In this document: positions 15,279-23,486 of the stretch, piece after piece | Layout of the letters: each line of letters starts with the position of its first letter | Position numbering within the stretch: the stretch's first letter is position 1 | NCBI RefSeq assembly: GCF_026988555.1 | Contig: NZ_JALSLB010000015.1 | Span: forward strand, 1-64,000 | Direction of reading: 5' to 3' | Length of the DNA stretch: 64,000 bases | DNA from: Thermococcus sp. | GTDB taxonomy: Archaea; Methanobacteriota_B; Thermococci; Thermococcales; Thermococcaceae | The notes under the pieces: generated by a model | What the model was told of the DNA's origin: nothing | What the model saw: the letters and a program-made list of their open reading frames with translations, nothing else | The model's database searches: none | Translations under genes and position numbers: made by a program

Positions 15279-16457
15279 TCAAATCTCCGAGAGGGCGTTC
15301 CTCATCCTCTCCATGGCTTCTACAAGCTGGTCCTTCTTGGTCGCGTAGCTTATCCTTATCCACCCTTCCCCCTGCTTTCCGAAGGCGGTACCGGGGATAA
15401 CGACGACTCCGGCCTTCTCAAGGAGCCAGTTTGCGAAGTCTTCGCTGCTCATATCGAGCTCCGGGTCAATCTTGGCCCACACATAGAAGGCTCCCTTGGG
15501 CTTGAATGGAGTTATGTGGGGCATGTTAAGAAGATTTTTAACGACTATCTTCCTCCTCTCCGCGTAGGTTCTGCGCATCTCCTCAAGTCCCGCCCAGCTG
15601 CGGCTGTCCCTGAGTGCTGTTATTCCGGCTATCTGGATGAAGGAAGCAACGTTTCCAATGACGTACGCGTGAAGTTTTATCATGTCCTTGATTATCTGAT
15701 CCGGTGCTATTGTAAAGCCCAGCCTCCAGCCCGTCATGGCGAACGTCTTTGAGAAGCTGTTGGCTAGGATCGTGTTATCCGGGGCGTACTTTACCATCGG
15801 GTAGTGCTTGGCCCCCTCATAAAGGAAGTGTTCATAAGGCTCGTCGCTGAGTATGTAGAGGTTGTAATCCTCCGCAATATCAGCGAGGGCCTTTACGTCC
15901 TGTTTTTTCATAACGGCTCCGGTGGGGTTGTTGGGGTAGTTCACCACCAGCATCCTGGTGCGCTTGGTTATTGTCTCCACGAGCTCATCAGGGTCAACGC
16001 GGAAACCGTTCTCTTCCCTCAGGGGGATGCGAATTATCCCCGCCTCCGCTATCTTGGCGTCTTCCACGTAGCAGACGAAAGCGGGATCCGGGATTATGAC
16101 GTCGTCCCCTTCCTCAAGAAGTGACTGAAACGCTAGGTACGTCCCCTCGTACGCACCCGCCGTTACGATGATGTTGTCTGGATGAACGTCGATCTTATAA
16201 AAATCGCTGTAATACTCCGCGATCGCCTCACGGAACTCCGGAATCCCCGCGTTTGGGGTGTAATGAGTGTATCCTTCGTCCAGGGCCCTTTTGGCGGCGT
16301 CCTTTATGACCCCCGGAGTGTCGAAGTCGGGCTCTCCAATCCCTAGGGAAATAACGTTCTTCATCTTCCTTGCCTTTTCAAAGAGCTCCCTAATCTTTGA
16401 GCGCTGAAGCAGGTTTATCCTGCCGGCCATAAAGTACTTACGCTTTTTGTATCTCAT
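15279..16457 (-). CDS. PLP-dependent aminotransferase class I/II (aspartate/aromatic type)
   Basis: A 392-residue fold-type I aminotransferase. Recognised by SLGIGEPDFDTP near the N-terminus, TAGAYEGTYLA, VNYPNNPTGAVM, SDEPYEHF, the PLP lysine in NSFSKTFAMTGWRLG, and the substrate-carboxylate arginine in EGWIRISYAT. It resembles the Thermococcales aromatic/aspartate aminotransferases that move amino groups from aspartate or aromatic amino acids to 2-oxoglutarate. Start ATG 16457 is six bases after GGGGTG; GTG 16466 and ATG 16463 lie inside that binding site. Substrate specificity cannot be read out. Confidence 0.92.
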   Translation of the reverse strand: MRYKKRKYFMAGRINLLQRSKIRELFEKARKMKNVISLGIGEPDFDTPGVIKDAAKRALDEGYTHYTPNAGIPEFREAIAEYYSDFYKIDVHPDNIIVTAGAYEGTYLAFQSLLEEGDDVIIPDPAFVCYVEDAKIAEAGIIRIPLREENGFRVDPDELVETITKRTRMLVVNYPNNPTGAVMKKQDVKALADIAEDYNLYILSDEPYEHFLYEGAKHYPMVKYAPDNTILANSFSKTFAMTGWRLGFTIAPDQIIKDMIKLHAYVIGNVASFIQIAGITALRDSRSWAGLEEMRRTYAERRKIVVKNLLNMPHITPFKPKGAFYVWAKIDPELDMSSEDFANWLLEKAGVVVIPGTAFGKQGEGWIRISYATKKDQLVEAMERMRNALSEI

Positions 16458-16542
16458 GAGCATCACCCCTTAAGCACGCAGAGATTAGAGCACTATTTTA
16501 TAAATCTATCCTGTATGTGACCCAGTTCATCCCCAATTTTGC

Positions 16543-16950
16543 CTATAAAACTTCAACGAGAGCCGCGTTTTCAAAAAAAGTTTTCGCTTCTTCTCTCCTG
16601 CATTCAGCAGGCGGCATCTTCTTCAGGTTGAATTCCCTCATGAATTCCATGCACTCCTCCTCACTTCCAAAGAAAACCAGGTAGTTCTCACCCCTCCTCA
16701 CACCTACCCTCTCTATAGCATCCTTTATCTGAAGTGTTCCCGCAAGGCGCAGGAGCAACTCACCTCCTGGAGTCTTCGCATGATTCGTTCCCCTCTCAAA
16801 GGAGTGCAGGGTCAGAACCGCCGCGAACCTAACCACCTCGTCGCAGGGGGCCCTTACAACCTGTATCTTCCCACCAAGGCGTGGAATTATTCTCCCGACC
16901 TCATCCACCAGCACTCTGACTATGCATACGTTGCTCCAAGTGCTTCCCAT
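16543..16950 (-). CDS. cgi121: KEOPS complex subunit Cgi121
   Basis: A 135-residue protein matching archaeal Cgi121, the Bud32-binding and tRNA-CCA-binding subunit of the KEOPS complex that makes t6A37 in ANN-decoding tRNAs. The matching stretch is HAKTPGGELLLRLAGTLQIKDAIERVG, followed by a strand-rich part (YLVFFG) and the terminal NAALVEVL. Other KEOPS genes are not in the window. The start ATG 16950 follows GGGTGTG. It is divergent from the RHH/ftsZ block, sharing a very AT-rich intergenic region. Confidence 0.85.
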   Translation of the reverse strand: MGSTWSNVCIVRVLVDEVGRIIPRLGGKIQVVRAPCDEVVRFAAVLTLHSFERGTNHAKTPGGELLLRLAGTLQIKDAIERVGVRRGENYLVFFGSEEECMEFMREFNLKKMPPAECRREEAKTFFENAALVEVL

Positions 16951-17019
16951 TACACACCCCTCGGAGAGATGCGTTCCGTGCCGTTAAAACGCTTTCCTTT
17001 CTCTATTTTCAGCCTTTTT

Positions 17020-17110
17020 AAATGATTTTTTGTGTATCAAAAAGTTATTAAAAATTTTTTTAAAATCATAATATGCTGATAATATTAAGCAAGCGCAAAG
17101 TATTTAACTA
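17020..17110. promoter_or_regulatory. AT-rich divergent promoter region between cgi121 and the RHH-ftsZ block
   Basis: About 90 bp of A/T-rich DNA (runs such as AAAAATTTTTTTAAAA) in a GC-rich neighbourhood. TTTAAAAAG read on the minus strand at about 17015-17024 is a likely TATA for cgi121. AAGTATTTAAC at about 17097-17107 is a likely TATA for the RHH gene, whose start is at 17160. TGATTTTTT and AAAATCATA flank the core as weak inverted words. It may also act as a bendable regulatory segment. Confidence 0.5.
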
Positions 17111-17159
17111 ATTAAAGCACTATCTATTTCAGCGGCTTAGTGGATTGGGTGGTGCAGTA

Positions 17160-17351
17160 ATGACCAAGATGCGTATCATCAGTGTACAGCTCCCGCAGGG
17201 ACTCATAAACGCCATGGATCAGCTTGTTAAGAGGGGTGCTTACCCAAACAGGAGCGAGATAATACGGGAGGCTATTCGTGAGCTCCTAAAGAGAGAGCTC
17301 TACCAGCTGGAAACTGAAGAACGGTCAATGCCTGACTACGTGCTGAAATAA
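17160..17351 (+). CDS. Ribbon-helix-helix regulator upstream of ftsZ (CdrS-like)
   Basis: 63 residues forming a single ribbon-helix-helix domain: strand RIISVQLPQGL, helix A INAMDQLVKRG, and helix B PNRSEIIREAIRELLKREL, as in CopG/NikR-type proteins. It sits 81 bp upstream of ftsZ on the same strand. In haloarchaea a small RHH protein, CdrS, is encoded next to ftsZ2 and regulates cell division; this gene has the same size, fold and position. The start at ATG 17160 follows GGTGGTG. It probably binds its own promoter; the regulated genes beyond ftsZ are unknown. Confidence 0.88.
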   Translation: MTKMRIISVQLPQGLINAMDQLVKRGAYPNRSEIIREAIRELLKRELYQLETEERSMPDYVLK

Positions 17352-17432
17352 GCCCTGGACTAAGCTTGCTCAAATAAGTCCTTGAATCATATCCTCCAAT
17401 AATCGGTCCGAATGAATGAGGGGGTTGGGAAA

Positions 17433-18677
17433 ATGGTGTTTAAGCTCTTGGAGCAGGCAGGGATTGACCTGAATCTAGACGATGAGAAACCAAAGGCAAA
17501 GATAGAGGGGTTCTCGGACGAGAACCTTGCTGATCTGATAAAAATAGCCATTGTGGGCGTTGGTGGTTCCGGGAACAACACGATAACCAGACTCTACGAA
17601 CTCGGGGTTCAGGGGGCGGAGCTCATAGCTATGAACACGGACGCCCAGCATCTCGCCAGGATCAAAGCCCATAAAAAGCTCCTCCTCGGACGGGAGATCA
17701 CCCAGGGGAAGGGCTCCGGGGGAGACCCTGAGGTGGGGTATCGGGCTGCCGAGGCAAGCGCTCACGAGATCGCCGAGACCATAGGGGACGTTGACTTGGT
17801 ATTTATAACGGCCGGTATGGGTAATGGTACTGGTACGGGGGCTGCCCCGGTTATTGCGAAGGTTATAAAGGAGCGTGCCAGGCACAACGGTCGCTTTAGG
17901 GAACCGCTCGTCGTCAGTGTTGTAACCTATCCTTTCAGGAACGAGGGTAAGATAAGGATTGAGAAGGCCAAGGCCGGCATAAAGGCCCTCATGTACTACT
18001 CCGACACCGTCATCATAATCGAGAACGACAAGCTCCTCAAGCTCGTTCCGAAGCTCCCGATAAACGCGGCCTTCCGCTTCGCCGACGAGATAATAGCCAG
18101 GATGGTCAAGGGCATCACCGAGACCATAAAGCTCCCGTCCATGGTCAACATCGACTTCGCCGACGTTTACAGCGTTATGCACAACGGTGGTGCGGCACTC
18201 ATTGGAATCGGTGAGAGTGATTCCAGTAACAGAGCGGTTGATGCGGTCAAGAACGCCCTTGAGAACAAGATGCTTGAGGTCGAGTACGGCAGCGGCGACA
18301 AGGCTCTGGTTCACTTTACAACCGGTCCGGACGTCAGTCTGGGTGAGATAAGCGCCGCTATGGACATAGTCTACGAGAAGCTCGGTGAGAAATCGGAGAT
18401 AAAATGGGGTGCGAGGATAGACGAGGATATGGGCAAGGTCGTCCGCGCCATGGTCATAATGACGGGCGTTAAGTCTCCCAACATCCTGGGCGGTGAACAT
18501 GCCCTGCGCGTCGGCGACAGATTTAAGGACAACATAATCACCCCCATAGACGCCAAGCCGTTTAAGAGCACCGATAAAGGATTTGAGAGCTCGTTCGGCG
18601 ACATCGCTAGGAACAAGAAAGGCGAGATACCTGTCCACGCCAAGCGGGCGCTTGAAGGTTTTCTCGACCTTACCTGA
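17433..18677 (+). CDS. ftsZ: Cell division protein FtsZ
   Basis: A 414-residue tubulin-like GTPase that forms the division ring. The GTP-binding region shows [19 protein letters not shown], and the tubulin signature [14 protein letters not shown]; the T7-loop catalytic aspartates lie in the [11 protein letters not shown] stretch. The N-terminal extension of about 40 residues ([15 protein letters not shown]) is common in archaeal FtsZ. The tail ends in [10 protein letters not shown], possibly a docking peptide. I prefer ATG 17433 (after GGGGGTTGGG) to ATG 17412, which lacks a binding site. A ParA gene follows 33 bp later. Confidence 0.95.
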   Translation: MVFKLLEQAGIDLNLDDEKPKAKIEGFSDENLADLIKIAIVGVGGSGNNTITRLYELGVQGAELIAMNTDAQHLARIKAHKKLLLGREITQGKGSGGDPEVGYRAAEASAHEIAETIGDVDLVFITAGMGNGTGTGAAPVIAKVIKERARHNGRFREPLVVSVVTYPFRNEGKIRIEKAKAGIKALMYYSDTVIIIENDKLLKLVPKLPINAAFRFADEIIARMVKGITETIKLPSMVNIDFADVYSVMHNGGAALIGIGESDSSNRAVDAVKNALENKMLEVEYGSGDKALVHFTTGPDVSLGEISAAMDIVYEKLGEKSEIKWGARIDEDMGKVVRAMVIMTGVKSPNILGGEHALRVGDRFKDNIITPIDAKPFKSTDKGFESSFGDIARNKKGEIPVHAKRALEGFLDLT

Positions 18678-18710
18678 TTTTCGTTCTTTTTAACCCTCAC
18701 AGGTGATTTT

Positions 18711-19481
18711 ATGGCAGTGGTAATTAGCGTAGCGAACCAGAAAGGCGGTGTTGGAAAAACCACCCTGACAATGAACCTCGGTTGTGCACTGGCCTCAAAG
18801 GGAAAACGCGTTCTCCTCGTTGACATCGACCCTCAGTTCAACCTTACCTTTGGTCTCATTGGCATGGAGGTTTTGAACTACGAGAACAGCAACGTTGGCA
18901 CACTGATGACGCGTGAGAGCGAGATCAACGACGCAATAGTGGAGATCAGCAATGACCTTCATCTGCTCCCCAGCCATCTAAACCTCTCTGTTAAGGAGAT
19001 AGAGATAATAAACGCGTACAACCGGGAACGGCGGCTGGAGAAGGCCCTTACTCCGGTTTTACCGGACTATGACTACGTCCTAATAGACAACCCGCCCAGC
19101 ATGGGCATATTCTTGGTCAACTCCCTGACGGCATCCGATTACGTTCTCATACCCCTGGAGCTCAGCTACTTCGGCGTCATCGGGATGCAGCTCATGTTCA
19201 ACCTCATGCGCATGATCCGCGAGGAAACCAACGAGAACCTGAAGCTCCTCGGCCTCGTTCCAAACAAGTTCACAAGGCAGACCAAAGTTCCAAAGACCCG
19301 TCTAAAGGAACTCAAGGAAGCGTACCCGGACGCCCCCATCTTAAAAACGATACCGAAGGCCATCGCACTTGAGAAGGCTCAGGGTAAGGGCATGAGCATA
19401 TTTGAGTTTGAGAACGATGGAAGGGCTGCAAAGGCGTTTATGAAACTGGCAAGAGAGGTGGTAAGAATTGCCGAGGGATAA
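18711..19481 (+). CDS. parA: ParA/Soj family partition ATPase
   Basis: A 256-residue deviant Walker ATPase: NQKGGVGKTT (signature lysine K12-type), switch VDIDPQFN, and LIDNPPSMG. It lacks the C-terminal amphipathic membrane helix expected of MinD and resembles Soj/ParA, which bind DNA and move cargo along the nucleoid. It follows ftsZ closely and overlaps the next gene, a ribbon-helix-helix protein, by 14 bp. That ParA plus RHH pairing is the design of type Ib plasmid partition systems, but here it lies in the chromosome next to a cell-division gene. Confidence 0.92.
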   Translation: MAVVISVANQKGGVGKTTLTMNLGCALASKGKRVLLVDIDPQFNLTFGLIGMEVLNYENSNVGTLMTRESEINDAIVEISNDLHLLPSHLNLSVKEIEIINAYNRERRLEKALTPVLPDYDYVLIDNPPSMGIFLVNSLTASDYVLIPLELSYFGVIGMQLMFNLMRMIREETNENLKLLGLVPNKFTRQTKVPKTRLKELKEAYPDAPILKTIPKAIALEKAQGKGMSIFEFENDGRAAKAFMKLAREVVRIAEG

Positions 19482-19800
19482 ACTTCCCAAGCTGTTTGAT
19501 GGTTCCGTTAACGAGCTCACCAAGCCCTCCCGTTTAAAGGCGGGGGACAGGTCCCGTAGCTCCCTTAAGTCCGAGAAGAAACAGAAAACCCTCTACGTTA
19601 CACTGGACATGAACCGGAAGCTCATTGAACTTTACGGGGAGGAAGGCAGGAGACAGAGTACCATAGTTGAAGACGCCGTTAATCTCTACTACTACCTCAA
19701 AAAAGCGCTCGGTGAGAAGAAATTCAACGAACTCCTGAGTGCCGTTGGAAGGGAAGATCCGGAGTTCCTAGCGGAATATATCTCAAAACTCAGGGTTTAA
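19468..19800 (+). CDS. Putative RHH partner of ParA
   Basis: 110 residues starting at TTG 19468, overlapping parA by 14 bp. The first 40 residues are basic and likely disordered (KAGDRSRSSLKSEKKQ). Then comes a ribbon-helix-helix-like core: strand KTLYVTLDMN, helix RKLIELYGEEG, helix RQSTIVEDAVNLYYYLKKAL, followed by a C-terminal helix region. An unstructured basic arm plus RHH is the architecture of ParG/ParR-type centromere-binding proteins, whose arm stimulates ParA ATPase. No function has been read from the sequence alone, but the coupling to parA makes a partner role likely. Confidence 0.72.
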   Translation: MPRDKLPKLFDGSVNELTKPSRLKAGDRSRSSLKSEKKQKTLYVTLDMNRKLIELYGEEGRRQSTIVEDAVNLYYYLKKALGEKKFNELLSAVGREDPEFLAEYISKLRV

Positions 19801-19856
19801 GTTAATTAAGAGCCTTTCAGTCAGTCCGCTGGAATAAACGGTTAAAATCGACGGCA

Positions 19857-20309
19857 TCATTCGCAGTAAGTTTCCACGATCCTTTCTATTATCTTACTCG
19901 TCTTTGCACGATCCTTCTTGTACAGGTAGGGTATCCTTATGACCTCCGCTTCTATCCCGTGTTTCCTGAGGTCCTCTTTCAGTCTTTTGCAGTTGAACGC
20001 CTGATCGGGACCCACCGCAACCACGTCGGGGTTTATTCTTTTCACCAGCTCGAAGTCTATGCTTCCCGGGGCCCCTATGTAGACCTCATCAACGTATTTT
20101 ATGGATCTCAGGACCTCTGCCCTATCCTCTGCGGGGTTTATGGGCTCCCTTTTCTTGTTCTTCCTGACGGTTTCGTCGCTGGCCACTATAACCACCAGCT
20201 CGTCCCCGAGTTCCCTTGCCTGCTTCAGGAAGTGCAGGTGGCCCACATGGAGCAGGTCGAAGACCCCCCCGACGAGGACCCGCACCTTCCCCCTCTCCGA
20301 GCCGATCAT
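19857..20309 (-). CDS. ribL: FAD synthase, archaeal RibL type
   Basis: A 150-residue nucleotidyltransferase that adenylylates FMN to FAD in archaea. It carries the HxGH site in [11 protein letters not shown], the [10 protein letters not shown] segment and a C-terminal [10 protein letters not shown] in place of the ISSTxR motif. The archaeal RibL type also has the short length and NCK cysteine (AFNCKRL). It starts at ATG 20309, six bp after the stop of the PUA-domain gene, and ends the leftward operon DUF4443-like gene, pyrF, PUA gene, ribL. Confidence 0.85.
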   Translation of the reverse strand: MIGSERGKVRVLVGGVFDLLHVGHLHFLKQARELGDELVVIVASDETVRKNKKREPINPAEDRAEVLRSIKYVDEVYIGAPGSIDFELVKRINPDVVAVGPDQAFNCKRLKEDLRKHGIEAEVIRIPYLYKKDRAKTSKIIERIVETYCE

Positions 20310-20315
20310 GTGACT

Positions 20316-20840
20316 TCACCGTTGTCCAACGGTTACTTCCCACATCCTGTCCTTTGCGTGGTGTATCACCTTAACGGCTTTTCCCCTGGGTTTCTCCTTC
20401 ATGGCCCTGCCGTCCATGAGGGCCACCCCTATTGCCAATGGTCTGCCATAGTCCTCTTCAACCACGAATACAAAGTCTCCCTCCTTTATGCTCTCGTCGG
20501 CATCGGTTATTCCGGCGGCCATAACATCGGCGCCCTTGAGTATGAATGGAACCGCACCAGCGTCAACCACAACCCTGCGTTTCCAGTTCCTTAGGTTCTC
20601 GGTGTTCGACAGCTCATAGAGGGCGATGACCAGAGGAAAGACGAGCCCCCCTCGTTTTATGAACGTGGGCCTACCGTTCACAAGCAGGATGTCGGTGGTT
20701 TTGTCGAACTCCGCCAGTTCAACCCTGTCCTTCTTCCCAAGGAGCTCCCTGCCCATGTCCTCGCCGAAGATCTCCCCCATCTCCCGGATTATCTCACGGA
20801 TCTCCCTTTTACTGAGAGGATGTTTGATCTTAAGTTCCAT
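20316..20840 (-). CDS. PUA domain RNA-binding protein (COG2016 / MCT-1-like)
   Basis: A 174-residue protein with a C-terminal PUA domain: RRVVVDAGAVPFILKGADVMAAGI, then GDFVFVVEEDYGRPLAIGVALMDG. The N-terminal 80 residues match the pre-PUA region of archaeal MCT-1/Tma20-type proteins, which in eukaryotes help ribosome recycling and re-initiation. The ATG at 20840 overlaps the stop of pyrF by 11 bp, with GGTG just in front; an alternative ATG at 20855 adds five residues. Confidence 0.85.
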   Translation of the reverse strand: MELKIKHPLSKREIREIIREMGEIFGEDMGRELLGKKDRVELAEFDKTTDILLVNGRPTFIKRGGLVFPLVIALYELSNTENLRNWKRRVVVDAGAVPFILKGADVMAAGITDADESIKEGDFVFVVEEDYGRPLAIGVALMDGRAMKEKPRGKAVKVIHHAKDRMWEVTVGQR

Positions 20841-21477
20841 CACCTGTTCCCCCATTTATTTCCTCATGGAGCCGTCTGGCACTTTCTCCTGGGTTCTCAC
20901 TCGCGTAAATACTTCTTCCCACGATGATGTAGTCTGCTCCGGCCTCTAAAACCTCACCCGCCCTGCCGCCCTGGGCACCGACGCCAGGGGTGAGGATTTT
21001 GATTCCCGGCTTCAGCTTCGAGCGTATGTATGAAACGCGTTCTGGCCTTGTCGCGGGGGCCACTATGCCGAATGGTTCCAGTTCGTTGGCCAGCTCCACC
21101 AGTCTGTCCGTGAGAGATTGAATGAACTCCCTTGCCCCCGGATGGCTCATCTCGGTGACCATTATGACCTCGCCCAGATCCATAACGGCCCTTACACTGT
21201 CCCTGCCAGTGAACCCATGGGCGATGATGTAGTCCGCTCCTGCCTCGAAAACCTTGCTAGCTATCAGCCGGTTGGTGTTTGGGATGTCCGCGAGTTTGAG
21301 ATCCGCGATTATCGGAAGCCCGGTTTCCACTTTAAGCCCCCTTATGATTCCCAGTCCAGAACCCAGTATCAGCGGCCAGTTGACCTTTACGGCCCACAGG
21401 TAATCCGCAGTCTCCCTTGCCACCCTCAGGGCAGTTCCCTTTTCGTACACGTCAAGCGCCAGGATGAGCCTTTTCAT
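20830..21477 (-). CDS. pyrF: Orotidine 5'-phosphate decarboxylase
   Basis: A 215-residue OMP decarboxylase, the last enzyme of UMP synthesis. Catalytic tetrad residues are visible in LDVYEKG, VKVNWPLIL and the core motif IADLKLADIPNTN (K and two D). The phosphate loop is near GIKILTPGVGAQGG and IIVGRSIYAS. ATG 21477 follows GAGGTGATG. It lies between a regulator-like gene upstream (5 bp gap) and the PUA-domain gene downstream (11-bp overlap). Confidence 0.95.
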   Translation of the reverse strand: MKRLILALDVYEKGTALRVARETADYLWAVKVNWPLILGSGLGIIRGLKVETGLPIIADLKLADIPNTNRLIASKVFEAGADYIIAHGFTGRDSVRAVMDLGEVIMVTEMSHPGAREFIQSLTDRLVELANELEPFGIVAPATRPERVSYIRSKLKPGIKILTPGVGAQGGRAGEVLEAGADYIIVGRSIYASENPGESARRLHEEINGGTGDGT

Positions 21478-21481
21478 CACC

Positions 21482-22084
21482 TCACCCCGCAATGGACTTG
21501 ATCTCCCCGGGTAATACCTCTGCTTTTAGCGCGAGGGCAACGTGGTAGGCACTCTTCATGGCATCTCCGGGGTTCTCCGCCCAGGTCACGACCACAAGGC
21601 AGCCTTCATTCAGCTCTGGCATCCTTTTGATGTCCTCATCGAGGGCCGGCATGGTCTCCCTGAGAGGTCTCTTGTCCTCTGGAAACACGACCTCCCCTTC
21701 GTCCACCACCAGTATCATAGCACCCTTTGCGAAGTACCGTATGGCTTCATCGCGGAGCTCTATGCTTTTGAACTCCGGGGGGTTTCTAACCACCACGGCG
21801 TACGCGGGATAGCTATCGATCCTGTGTACCTCCCGTGCTTCTGAGAAGTTCTCCGTAATCCCACGAACAAGGGATACCCCCTTTTCCGTGAGCGAATGCC
21901 CCCTCTGGGCGGAGCGTATAAGTCCCAGGTTGGTTAACCTCCTTAAGAGCGTCCTGACACTGCCCTCCCCTATGTTGAGTAACTCTGATATGGTTTTTCT
22001 CCCCGTGGGCTCTCCAAGGAGGAACAGTGTCGCAACAGCATCCTCAAGGGTAAATTCCGGATAGGCTCCCCTCTTCCAGCTCAT
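21482..22084 (-). CDS. DUF4443-like winged-helix regulator
   Basis: A 200-residue protein. The N-terminal 80 residues form a winged helix-turn-helix: LEDAVATLFLLGEPTGRKTISELLNIGEGSVRTLLRRLTNLGLI. The C-terminal half contains YPAYAVVVRNPPEFKSIELRDEAIRYFAKGAMILVVDEGEVVFPED, which I associate with the archaeal DUF4443 family; it may bind a small ligand. It heads the pyrF operon, so it might control pyrimidine genes, though that is inference. Start ATG 22084 is six bases after GGAGGG. Confidence 0.75.
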   Translation of the reverse strand: MSWKRGAYPEFTLEDAVATLFLLGEPTGRKTISELLNIGEGSVRTLLRRLTNLGLIRSAQRGHSLTEKGVSLVRGITENFSEAREVHRIDSYPAYAVVVRNPPEFKSIELRDEAIRYFAKGAMILVVDEGEVVFPEDKRPLRETMPALDEDIKRMPELNEGCLVVVTWAENPGDAMKSAYHVALALKAEVLPGEIKSIAG

Positions 22085-22281
22085 CGACTTCCCTCCAGAG
22101 ATGATACCCCCCACAAGATTAAAAGCTTGTTGGGTGGACGTTCTGACGTGGGACTCCGGGTTGAGCTAACAACGCGTCCCTTCCCACCCGGAACGACGCT
22201 CACAGAACGCAGACGAATACCTGGAAAACCCCATTCGCAACGATCACGGACCGGAGAGAACGGGAAAGGGGCAAAGGCCCC

Positions 22282-23430
22282 TCAAAGCCACTTTGGTTCC
22301 AGACCGGCCCACATCCTCATCTTCTCGTGGGCGATTATCCTGGGAATGTTCTGCTTCTCCTTCGGTCCCGGATTCTTCATGTAGAATGCGTTGACCTCGT
22401 AGACCGGGCCGAAGTCCCTCTTCTCAACCGCCATCCTCCCAAGCCTGACGAGATCGACGAGGAGTCCGGCGAGGGCCGGGCTGTCGTTGATCCTTCCGGA
22501 GATAATTATCTCATCGTGGGCACCGTTGAAGCTTACGTACTCCATGTGCATGGCGATGAACTTCTTGTCTCCGAGCGGTTCGAGAAATCCTGTCGGTTTT
22601 ATATAGTGAGGAGCGTCGTAGCCTAGGAGTTCTTTGACGATGGAGCTCTTGGTGAACTCCTTGCTCTTGTTCCTCTCCTTGTCGGTGAGGGCGAGGAAGT
22701 CGTTATTTCCCCCGATGTTGAACTGGGCGATGTCAAGGACGTACCTGTTCCTCTGAGCAAAGTGGCTGAGGACATCGGCGGTTAGTGGGGTGGCACCGGT
22801 CGCACCGTCGTCCCCGAATATCGCGAGGTTGCTTTCCCTTGCCAGTTCGGCGTAAACCGGGTCGTTAGCTATGAGGGTTGGGATTGCGTTGACGAACGCC
22901 GCACCGCCGGTCTCCTTCGCGTACTGTGCGGCCGCGTAGACATAGACCTGTGTCGCGGTGAGCCTGTCCTTCCTATCCTCGGCGATGGCCTTCTCAAGCT
23001 CCTCTCTGCTTTCGAAGGGAATGAAGGCCTCGGTGGTGCAGACGTTGACGAAAACGTCCGGTTTGAGCTCTTTCCACTCGTTAACAAGGTGCTCAACGGC
23101 CGCCTCAATGGTCATCCCATCGTCGAGGCCGGTGGCTTTGATTGGAAGGTTCCTGAGGCTTCTCAGGTGAATTCCATTCCTGACGGTGATGCCCTTGAGG
23201 CTCTCCGGCGCCTCGGGATCGTACCTCTTGACCACATCGTACAGGTCTTTGCCAACCTTGGAAGCATCAACATCGTAGGAACCGACTATCTCAATCTCCC
23301 TGATTTTGATCGGGAGCTCGTCAGCGAGGGGAACGCCGTAGGGTTCCATCTTCCCGGCCTTTATCTTCTCCAGACCGCTTGCGAAGATGCTTGCAACGTA
23401 TCCCTGTCCAAGTATCACAACCTTCACCAT
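22282..23430 (-). CDS. ino1: Myo-inositol-1-phosphate synthase
   Basis: A 382-residue NAD-dependent synthase that converts glucose 6-phosphate to inositol-1-phosphate, the first step to di-myo-inositol phosphate (DIP), a heat-stress solute, and to archaeal phosphoinositol lipids. Rossmann motif VVILGQGYVAS at the N-terminus; typical FVNVCTTEAF, FVNAIPTLIA, GDDGATGATPLTADVL and the NIGGNNDFLAL active-site stretch. It lies downstream of the IPCT/DIPPS gene with its own promoter (CTATTTAACC read on this strand near 23470-23479) and AGGAGGTG binding site. A small hairpin GGGGC-AAAG-GCCCC lies right behind its stop (22268-22281). Confidence 0.95.
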   Translation of the reverse strand: MVKVVILGQGYVASIFASGLEKIKAGKMEPYGVPLADELPIKIREIEIVGSYDVDASKVGKDLYDVVKRYDPEAPESLKGITVRNGIHLRSLRNLPIKATGLDDGMTIEAAVEHLVNEWKELKPDVFVNVCTTEAFIPFESREELEKAIAEDRKDRLTATQVYVYAAAQYAKETGGAAFVNAIPTLIANDPVYAELARESNLAIFGDDGATGATPLTADVLSHFAQRNRYVLDIAQFNIGGNNDFLALTDKERNKSKEFTKSSIVKELLGYDAPHYIKPTGFLEPLGDKKFIAMHMEYVSFNGAHDEIIISGRINDSPALAGLLVDLVRLGRMAVEKRDFGPVYEVNAFYMKNPGPKEKQNIPRIIAHEKMRMWAGLEPKWL

Positions 23431-23486
23431 TGTTATCCACCTCCTTTCTTATTCAGGATATTTCATAGTGGTTAAATAGTTTTCGG

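Noticed and set aside
17020-17110. Replication origin in the AT-rich region before the RHH gene
   Set aside because: No Orc1/Cdc6 gene or origin recognition boxes are nearby; promoter function explains the AT content.
17475-18638. 387-codon open frame antisense to ftsZ
   Set aside because: It mirrors the third-position GC bias of ftsZ, has no recognisable domain, no ribosome binding site and covers a certain gene.
22085-22281. Small RNA or gene in the gap between ino1 and the DUF4443-like gene
   Set aside because: Only a short GGGGC/GCCCC hairpin behind ino1 was seen; no ORF with signals and no box motifs.
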